64,000 nucleotides of DNA, from NCBI GenBank assembly GCA_014871385.1, contig CM026426.1, positions 105,869,281 through 105,933,280 on the forward strand, given 5' to 3'. Position numbers and translations under genes: made by a program. This DNA comes from Ceratodon purpureus (Eukaryota; Streptophyta; Bryopsida; Pseudoditrichales; Ditrichaceae). This document shows, in pieces, positions 56,076 through 64,000 of this stretch; positions within the stretch are counted from its first letter, which is position 1, and every line of letters begins with the position of its first letter. The notes beneath the pieces were generated by a model, which ran no database searches, had not been told where the DNA came from, and saw only the letters and a list, made by a program, of their open reading frames with translations.

Positions 56076-57335
56076 CTAGTTGTCCAAGTACTTCAGAAGG
56101 CCACTCTCCAGGACTCGCTTCACCTCGTTGAAGCTAAAACTAGGTGCATGAATGAATGTATCCGACTCTGAGTCTAGAGCGCAAACTACACTGAACAAAT
56201 AGTACAAGTGCTTGCAACTAGCCCACTGACCCCGCTTCCCAAGTGCCTGCATTGCCATCTCCTTGAAATACGGGCAAGTGCAGGCAGGGTGTTGCGAAAT
56301 CGTCAGGTAATACTGCTGTACCTTTGGAAGCTTCCCAGAGTCCAATGTGACGATGCATCCCAGGGCTGGGGCTGGCAGCATGCACAACTTGCTCACCTTC
56401 GCATTCAACGACAAGGCAAAGGCACAATTATTGCTATGCTTCATTGACGGGGCCTTCTTGTTCCGTCGGATAAGCTTTCCTGATCGCCGGGTAGGGAATT
56501 CATCCGGATTTGCCGGCGTAGGGTAGGCCGAGAAGTCCACTCCCGGTGCCCGGTCTTGAAAGAGTCTTCTTGGTGACATCTCCTTCTGCTGCGGGAGTCT
56601 AAAGCCTGCACTCTCTAGAGACAAGATCTCTTTCTTCGTGAGCTTGGTCCCAAGCTTCACGGGCCAAACCTCAGGTACCTTTGGCACCAATAAGACCCAC
56701 TTCCGTCTGCTACCCTTGACGCACCTGTCAATGTCGTCATTGCAGAAAAAGAACTAATGAGTCTCTACTCTGTCTTTTTTGTAGTTCTTCATGGGGCCCG
56801 TGTATGTCGGCGCAGCAGTGCTCTTCTCGTTCTGCACAATCCGTGCAACGCATTTCTTCTCAGTCACGGCATGTTGGGCAAAGCAGGCCTTGGCGGATGT
56901 CTTAGGAAGTCGTGCAATGTGCCACTCGGAAGGGTTGCAGGCGCTCTCCTCAACTGAAGTGACGTGATGGTAGTCAACTGGAGGTGGAGAGTGGTTGGGG
57001 TGAAGGTCGGCTTGGTCGTCTTCGCTGCTTGTAGGGGACTCTAGTATTACCACAGTCGGAGGATAGTCGCTCTCCCGGCGTGCGGCTCGGGTCTGGACAC
57101 GAGGTCTTGACACGCTGATCTTATCTGGCCGATGAGACTCCCGTTCATCTCCGAAGGCAACATCAGGTTTTCTTTTCAGAGAGACACAGACCTCCTCCCC
57201 TTCAAGATGCGGGTTCCTGGTGCACCATTCCTCTGCTCCTGGCATGTTCAGAATCGCTTCATGTAGAACTTTTGGGTTTCCTATTCTCGCTGCAGATCTC
57301 TGTGCCCGTCAGAGCTTCAGCTCCTCTTTTGACGT
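56076..57335 (-). pseudogene. MULE-3 transposase, C-terminal half only
   Basis: Homologous to the second exon of the MULE-2 transposase: TSKEELKL (against PSKKELRL), ILNMPGAEEWCTRNP, EWHIARLPKTSAKACFAQ, TAAPTYTGPMKNY, the C-terminal SWIM finger CTCP then CKHLYYLF, and the end FNEVKRVLESGLLKYLDN at 56078. A TGA near 57310 (Arg in MULE-2) and a TAG at about 56756 break it. The upstream half, with the catalytic Asp blocks, is gone and the sequence passes directly into the methyltransferase exon. It differs clearly from MULE-2 in sequence, so MULE-3 is an older or separate subfamily. Confidence 0.82.
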
Positions 57336-57462
57336 AACCGAAGCGGAAAAAGTATTTGCCATGAAAGCAGCCGTGAAGAAGGTAACGGAGAAACTTAGGC
57401 AGAAGATGAATAAACTTGTCGCCGTCGCGAATCCCGAGTTGACACCAGCTTGGTTACGTGAG

Positions 57463-58310
57463 GTAAAAAAATTTTGGCCTCTTCTATAATGCAATGTGTT
57501 GAGACTGTACATGGCATTTACCCAACACTTTATAAATATATGATATGATCCACTTGCTTGGTATATGCACACTTTCAAGTACAACTCTCAATGTTGGGCA
57601 CTCAGCTTTCCACGAACTGCTTGGTACCGACCGGGTTCACATTTGGTCTCCGTGGTGGAGGACTGCCCAGGCAAGTGTGTTCGGCCCCTACTAGAGTTGA
57701 TTACGAACGAATTCTGTTATTGCTTCATCTTCTCATCCGGCACCTTCGTTCACCTCGACGGAGTCTAATATGGACTGCCTAAAGAAGTGTGTTCGGCCCA
57801 GATCAAAGTTGGTTTCTACCAGTAGCGCATCGCCTTCTGGTGACTGCCGTCACCAGTTACATCCCTCGTCCTGAATTTATGTTCGTTGGAATGTAGCGCA
57901 AATCAGTTTGCCACAGCAAGTGTGCTCGGTACCTACGAGAACCGCAAGGCCTTACTGCGATTGCCGTCATCTGTCACTTTTTAAGTGTTGCAATGTGTTG
58001 ATTGGGGTGTAGTGTGGTTGGGTGGGATAAAGCAGGTGTCGTTGGCACCTAACATAGGTGGTTGTGACCAACACCTGAACACCTTGCCACTGCATCTGTG
58101 ATGCCTTGATTCTACTTCGTACAATTAAGTTCGGCATTGTGAGTGCAACGGAGCTGGGCACCGAGCACACTCATATCCTCATGTTCAGTCTGAGTCGAAG
58201 GAAGTTCTAACCAGGACATCCAAGCCGTATTCTAGGCCAGGGTGCTCGTACTTTGCGCAGTTACTTCTCTTCAGATTTTATGAATCACCGTGCCACTCTA
58301 TGTTTTGCAG
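57463..58310. other. First retained intron of the MULE-3 methyltransferase gene
   Basis: 848 bp between a GTAAAA donor and TTTTGCAG acceptor. It contains several CTCGG-type words related to the 53-bp array and no coding sequence I can support. Confidence 0.6.
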
Positions 58311-59949
58311 GTGGAGCGACATTACTCTTTCAACTCGAGCAATACGAAGTTGACTATGGAAAAGCTACAGCTCATTGTGACCGCGAAGGCCACGGCATCA
58401 GCTAAGATTAAGTGGCTTGAATTCTTCAATTCCTCTGCTGCTACCCGCGAGGCCCAGAAGATCCCTCCAAAGCCTGTCAACGAAGAGAAGCTTACCCTTT
58501 GGCTGCATAAGGCCACATTCTGGGCAGAGGTACCTTTTTAAACTGGATAACTCCTCGTTGTTCATGGATTTTGGTCAAGGAAAAAAGGTGTTGAGATGCA
58601 TAGCTAGGTTGATTATGAATTCCACAGGGGTGAGTCCAGCCCTAAATTACAACTTCTATGGAAATTGGACAGCTATCAGATGAAGCCACGGCAGCCTTTG
58701 ACGAGATCGTGCGTCAAGACCGTATTACCATTGATATGTCCGTATCAGCCGGCCCGGTGCTGCTGCCTGCTTATGTGGAGGACTGTCGGATGAAGCTGTG
58801 GGACAATGTCTTTTATTCTTACTTCCGCGGAAATGAAGCCTTCCAAAAGGGACACGAGTTTCGGGAGTTGAAGGGATCAGACCTGATCGTCAGGCGTGTC
58901 CTCTACCGGTTCGCATCATTTACATCTCATTCTGTTTGTGAACATAACAATGTCATTTATATACGCGTTGTCTTATTGTTGTCGATAGCATGATCGTGTG
59001 CTCACTGTTCATTTCGTAAAAACTAGAAGGTCTGCTGCAGTTGTAAAATGTTGGATTACATTCGCTTGTTTTAATGGCATTGGTCAAGGGTGTGTTTTAC
59101 TTGTGACTAAACCTGATGGAAGAGGGTGTCTTTTACTGATGACATCTTTTACGTTCCGGTGACTAAATTTCTCCACAGGACCACCTCTACGCATTCTTCT
59201 TCATGAACTGTTTAATCTGTTATCTTTTATTTGCTATAAGCTAATTGGTTTCTTGTGTGTTGGTATTCCTGCAAAGGTATTTCAAATACGAGCTCTTAGC
59301 GAAGCAAGCAATTTCAAAGGAAAACCTTCCTGTATTTCTTGCAGCCTGGGTCGATCAATCGAGTCCAGCATGCATGTTCTCTGCTTTGCAGCAGCGGACG
59401 TGGACGACTTCACACCTTACCGCAGGTGCATGGTACTTGGACTGTGTGCCGAGCTTTACTCCATCGTTTGAGATCGAGCTCAGGAAGTCGAGGGACGCAA
59501 TTGGGGAGTCTGGTATAGAAATGGTTGATCTTATTGGAATAGAAGACGAAAATGAGAGAGCGAAGGCGCTGAAGAGAAGGGTCGAAGAAGACCGTAAGAA
59601 GGCCCAAAAAGTGAGAGAAGCCGAGCAGAAGGCCGAGCAAAAGGAGCTTGAGAAGCAACAGAAGGCACAAGAGAAAACAGCAAAAAAAGGCAAGAAGGTC
59701 ACTACCCCGGGTCAGGAGGATATGGAAAGTCCGACTAATGACTCCGGGCAGAGAGAGCAGACGGCCTCGAGGAATAGAAAAAGGAGAACAACCTATGATG
59801 AACTTAACCAGCTTCTCGAATTTAACGATGTCGGGGACTGTGGGAAAAATGAAGAAATGATCCTGAACTCATCCGTCGACAATGTTCTAGCAGGCAGCGA
59901 TGATGACTACACACCAACGTACCTGGAAATCAAAGATTTCCTACTTAAG

Positions 59950-60648
59950 GTAAAGCAGCTCACATCTCTTTGATTCAAGTCATGCTTGAAATGGCAGCAG
60001 AGGTGACTCCACTTTGAAACTAGTCGGTCAATTCACTTCATCAATTTACTATTAGCCTAGGTTACAGCACCTAGTTAGTCCTTTACGAGAGAATGATATC
60101 CGTGTAATTTTAACTCATACCATGGTGGGTTAGAACCATGGGGACTGTGGCGCGGCCCGAGCAGTCACATACACATCTCTAAGAATCGAGACTGACTGGG
60201 CCTTTGTGTGTTCAATTTATTTGTAATTCTCATTTTCTAATGTCTGTATAGCTCTGCTCGGTGGCAACCGTAGTCAAAGAAGTCTTACTTGGGTTTCAAT
60301 ACTTTGGAATGGTGTCCGATTGGCCCTTTTTACATGTGCTTATTTGTGACTTCTAATGGTGACCGTGATGTTTACTCAGCCCATTTGTGCATTGAGTTTA
60401 ATTATACTATTGCCTTTCCATTGTCTGTACTGCTCTGCTGTAGTGTCATAGAATACCTGATCGGTCGCGGATGCTATGACCTTTGCATTTGTCCAGCTGC
60501 AACTTTGTCCTTGTACTTAAAGGGGAGCTCATGTGTATCGACTTATTAGTTGCGGATGTGACTAGGACCTCACCTTATTGAGAGGCCTCCAGAATTTGAG
60601 TTATTATGCTGCGTATAATTGACTTCATTCTATTTACTTTATGTGCAG
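59950..60648. other. Intron of the MULE-3 methyltransferase gene
   Basis: 699-bp intron with GTAAAG donor and GTGCAG acceptor, phase 0, equivalent to the 87-bp intron 43345-43431 of MULE-2. The frame at 60289-60549 inside it has no counterpart in MULE-2. Confidence 0.6.
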
Positions 60649-62363
60649 GTTACTGAAGGGAGAGCCCTGCATTTGAAGGGAGAACAAGTGAGTCACCCGT
60701 TTGTCGACCTCATCATTGCTGACTTACCAGAGAACCTCCCTATCCCAGGTGTCTCAGACCCTCCTAGATCCATCCCCGCTTGGAATGAGGGAGCTTCTGA
60801 TTGGTTGCAGAGCATTTTTGACTTCGCTGAGAATCACCTCCACGATGACGAGGCGATGATACTTTTTCATCCTTTTCGTGCAACAACGAAATCTGAAATT
60901 CTAGGTTACTGTGACGTGTATGGAATGAAAGTCCGCAAGGAATGGTGGGCAATGAACCGACTCCACCTGACATCACCCTTGGATCAGTCCGTTACTGTAA
61001 GTTCTAGCTAAACATTACGCCCCTTATTTTGTTTCGTAGTCACCCCCGTTTTGCAAATTTTCTCTCCAGATAACCATTGAGAATCAGCTTAAACTTATTC
61101 TCGTAGCCAAGGACCACGAGCCTGTCTGGATAACTTAGTGATACTAGCAGTCTCCTTTCAGTACCAAGTGGTCACGGCCTGGGCGGACAGCCATGGAGAA
61201 AGAGCCATTGAAAGAAGCGTTTTCAGAATTAAACTCCTCATCTCTTGAGCAGTCACTCATCATTGCTCGGGCCCTATGAGAGTTCGAAATCCCTCCATCT
61301 GAATGCAATCACAGAGTCCTGATGAATTATTACTAACTTAGTGTTTCAAATTGGGATGCAGACACTCCGGTTCGGGATCACCCTGGCAGTGAAGAGTGGA
61401 GTTCCTGCATCAAAGTTTGCTTTCAGGCCTGTGCCCAAGCTGCTTAGCCGCCACGGTGTAGACGTGGGCCGTGATGACTGCCTACAGAACATTGTTCTGC
61501 CCGAGAACCAGATGTGTGATGGTCAGAGGCCATGGAGAGGCCCCCGGGAGAAATCGGTGGTACTCATGGAAATGTTGATTGAAGCTGCATCAGATCCGTG
61601 CAACGTCATATTAGACTGTACGGCAGCAACCGGTCAGTTTCCTGTACCTAAAAAATCTTTGTACTCTATGTTGCAGTACCTCTCCTATTTGTCCACGAAC
61701 ACTTATACCACTATATAAATTCATTGGGTTGTGTTTCAGGCTCATCAATCCATGCCTGCCGCAACATTGACCGCCACATTGTGGCCTTGGAGGCCGATGC
61801 AGCCATTTTCAAGGCTTTGTTGGAACCATTAATTCGGAATACTTCGGTCCCTGAAGGCAGCACCGCACAGCATGTCATCTCTGAGGATCCTGAGGGAGAA
61901 GTTCCTGTCATGAAGATCATGAAGAGATCTCGATTCAAGAAGTGAGTTTAGACTCTTTTTCTCTAGTGTTACCTCTCATATACACGCATTCAATGTAAGG
62001 TGGATTTATAAACAACTTGCCATTTACATTTGCAGATGCAATAACATGAGGTCTCCCGTGCATCGTCCTTTTTTTTCTGATCCTAATTTCCACCCGAGCC
62101 CTCCACAGTCTTGGAATCTTCCATGTTATGCAAACGATGCAGCTATCCAACTAGCTCGTGGTTCGTACCGTTACTTTAGATCCAAAACTGCACCAAGTAG
62201 ATCGTTGGAGTTTCTTGATATTAAAGCCGATGAGTCAGACGACCATCTCTCAGATATGAGCCCCTCCTCAATCACTCTATCGTCCTCTGATCAGTCCGAC
62301 CTTGAAGAAGAGCGCCGTCTAGAACGCTCTGTCAATACTTTGAAGGACATTTTGGAAATGTGA

Positions 62364-62889
62364 GTTGGGGCAGTTAGCGAGTTGATAGAGAACTCGCATG
62401 TACTGAAGGGCCTAGCCAAAGCTCTGTATATGAATTCCCTTAATTTGCAGTTGCATAATATATTTTTTGTTCTTTCTCCATTCCAGCCATTATCTGCATA
62501 TATCCCTTCCACTCCAATTGTCCATTTTCATTCTCACCCCCCCCCCAAATTTTTTATTTTTACCGTTCCCTTTTTTATTTTTTGTTTATTCCTTCTTCTC
62601 GGATCTTTCTTCTTCATTAACATCCCATTTTTTTGTTGCTTCAATTTTCATTCCTTTTTTAATATCTCATTTATCCTCTCTACTCGCACCTTCGTTTTTC
62701 ATTAACATCATTTTTATTTTTCTTTTTCCATTCCGTCCAATAATTTCACTAATCCCTTCCACTCCAACTATCCACTCTCATTCCTATCCCCGTTATTAGT
62801 TTTTTCTTTCCTTTTCTTGCATTTCCATTTTGTTATTTTGTATATACCTTCCATTCGCACTTTTCCTTTTCTTAGACATATGCTTTATT
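62364..62889. other. 3' flank of the MULE-3 methyltransferase gene, T-rich
   Basis: T/C-rich low-complexity sequence, with degenerate versions of the satellite unit (CCACTCCAACTATCCACTCT near 62757). Long open frames here are composition artefacts. Confidence 0.6.
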
Positions 62890-63860
62890 TTCTTTCTAGG
62901 TTTTGGCACTCCACCCCCTATTTTCATTCATCTTTTCCTCTCCCACTCTGCACTGTCATTTCCATCCCCGTTATCATTTTCATCTATGCCTTCCATCCGC
63001 TCCGTTCCTCTTCATTAACTTCTCCTTGGTCCTTTTTATTTGCTTCTGCATTCCATCCCCTATGTTCATTCGTCTTCTCCACTCCAACTATCCACTCTCA
63101 TTCCCATCCCCGCTATCATTTTTTTATTTTTTTTATTTTTTTTTCTTTTTTTTCATTTATGCCTTCCATCCGCTCCGTTCCTCTTCATTAAGTTCTCCTT
63201 GGTTCTTTTTATTTGCTTCTGCATTCGAACCCCTATTTTCATTCGTCTTTTCTACTCCAACTATCCACTCTCATTCCCATCCCCGCTATCATTTTTTTAT
63301 TTTTTTTATTTTTTTTTCTTTTTTTTCATTTATGCCTTCCATCCGCTCCGTTCCTCTTCATTAAGTTCTCCTTGGTTCTTTTGATTTGCTTCTGCATTCC
63401 AACCCCTATTTTCATTCGTCTTTTCCACTCCAACTATCCACTCTCATTCCCATTCCCATTCCTGTTAACCTTTTTTCTTTTTTTTTATTTACTTTTTTAT
63501 TATTTTCTCATTTATGCCTTCGATCTGCTCCGATCCTCTTCATTAACTTCTCCTTTGTCCTTTTTATTTGCATTTGCATTCCAACCCCTATTTTCATTCG
63601 TCTTTTCCACTCCAACTATCCACTCTCATTCCCATTCCCATTCCTGTTAACCTTTTTTCTTTTCTTTTTTATTCACTTTTTTATTATTTTCTCATTTATG
63701 CCTTCGATCTGCTCCGATCCTCTTCATTAACTTCTCCTTTGTCCTTTTTATTTGCATTTGCATTCCATCCCCTATTTTCATTCGTCTTTTCCACTCCCAC
63801 TCTACACTGTCATTCACATCCTCGTTATCATTTTCTTTTTCTTTTACCGTTATTTTTTTA
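62890..63860. repeat. 173-183-bp tandem satellite inside MULE-3
   Basis: The word GCATTCCAACCCCTATTTTC recurs at about 63049, 63222, 63395, 63577 and 63760, giving periods of 173, 173, 182 and 183 bp, with a more diverged unit from about 62900. Each unit carries CCACTCCAACTATCCACTCT and a T-rich tract, then CCGCTCCGTTCCTCTTCATT. Its plus-strand open frames of 114-153 codons are translations of the repeat. Confidence 0.92.
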
Positions 63861-64000
63861 TATTTTTCATTTATTCCCTTGTCATTCAAACATGAAATGC
63901 ATAATTGCATTCATAAGCTCATCATGTGAGCAAACATTATGCCCATAGTGGCCATCCACAGGACTCTGCTCGGCCCCGACCACTCTTGAATTGCATTGTT

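Larger units (their letters stand above)
57336..62363 (+). pseudogene. Methyltransferase half of the MULE-3 fusion gene, 5' truncated but open
   Basis: Eight exons: about 57336-57462, 58311-58529, 58673-58908, 59277-59949, 60649-60996, 61362-61632, 61740-61941, 62036-62363. They correspond one to one with exons 6-13 of MULE-2 and the checked intron phases agree (0,0,2,0,0,1, then 2 where MULE-2 reads 1 or 2). There is no stop in any exon. Trp is present where MULE-2 has TAG (FWAE). Key parts: a Lys/Glu-rich coiled coil about 59590-59690; motif IV position DLIIADLPENLPIP; motif X-like RGPREKSVVLM; motif I-like VILDCTAATGSSIHACRNIDRHIVALEAD. The ParB-like and heptad exons are deleted, together with any promoter. 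Introns are longer (up to 849 bp). Without a 5' end it is called a pseudogene, though a cryptic start such as ATG 57361 could still be used. Confidence 0.75.
53737..64000. mobile_element. MULE-3, internally deleted Mutator-like element (right end outside window)
   Basis: The left terminus GGACGTCGCTATTCTACGAG then GAGCAGAGAGCGGTGAGCGG matches the other MULE ends and interrupts the gypsy protease region. Inside, the C-terminal half of a transposase (minus) now abuts the C-terminal half of a methyltransferase gene (plus) at about 57335. The deletion removed both 5' halves and the divergent promoter. It also holds a 53-bp tandem array and a 173-183-bp satellite. The right end and duplication are beyond 64000. 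Confidence 0.78.

Noticed and set aside
62380..63950. Long Phe/Pro/Ser-rich plus-strand ORFs of 100-153 codons
   Set aside because: They repeat with the 173-183-bp satellite period and reflect its T/C-rich composition.
1..64000. CRISPR arrays, bacterial operons or plasmid ParB systems
   Set aside because: No direct-repeat/spacer arrays, no ribosome-binding-site-led gene strings; introns and eukaryotic transposons dominate, so the ParB-like domain here is part of a eukaryotic element.

Overview
This window looks like transposon-dense nuclear DNA from a eukaryote of the green lineage. It has GT-AG introns of roughly 80 bp to 1.8 kb, hAT and Mutator-like DNA transposons, a Ty3/gypsy retrotransposon with a plant-style polyprotein, and a LINE whose ORF1 looks like the plant DUF4283 plus zinc-knuckle type. 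A charophyte alga or an early-diverging land plant is the best guess, from memory of similar repeat families and not from any search. I see no convincing host housekeeping gene, rRNA gene or CRISPR array.

The layout is nested. Left: a Mutator-like element (MULE-1, 1-7922, left end outside the window) abuts a second, FAR1/MULE-type transposase gene (minus strand, about 9621 to 8124). That gene is split by an 11.6 kb composite hAT element (9630-21210, 8-bp target duplication GCGTTTGT). The hAT carries a RING-finger gene, a degenerate kinase-like gene and the hAT transposase, each preceded by a G- or C-rich minisatellite and a TATA box. It also hosts a 256-bp nested non-autonomous hAT (16478-16733). 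Middle: a decayed LINE (about 21.8-28.6 kb) contains a solo LTR. Right: a minus-strand gypsy element has its 3' LTR at 31123-31577 and is broken twice by Mutator-like elements, MULE-2 (31837-46141, complete, 10-bp target duplication CTCGTTCCTC) and MULE-3 (53737 to beyond the window).

The most notable content is a gene shared by all three MULEs. It lies head-to-head with the MULE transposase and encodes a ParB/sulfiredoxin-fold-like segment ([DE]GNHRL motif) followed by a circularly permuted (beta-class-like) DNA methyltransferase domain. The MULE-2 copy can be reconstructed as 13 exons, and the MULE-3 copy keeps exons 6-13 with matching intron phases. A third, short gene convergent with the transposase is shared by MULE-1 and MULE-2, echoing the mudrA/mudrB layout of MuDR. 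So this is a three-gene Mutator-like family (transposase, ParB-methyltransferase fusion, accessory protein), which I do not recognise as described. The MULE-2 methyltransferase also carries five RNA polymerase II CTD-like heptads.

Most copies are damaged, and many stops fall at Trp or Gln codons, as expected from C-to-T decay of silenced repeats. The methyltransferase half in MULE-3 is open throughout. Gene models were built by eye from splice signals and comparison between copies; no alignments were run.
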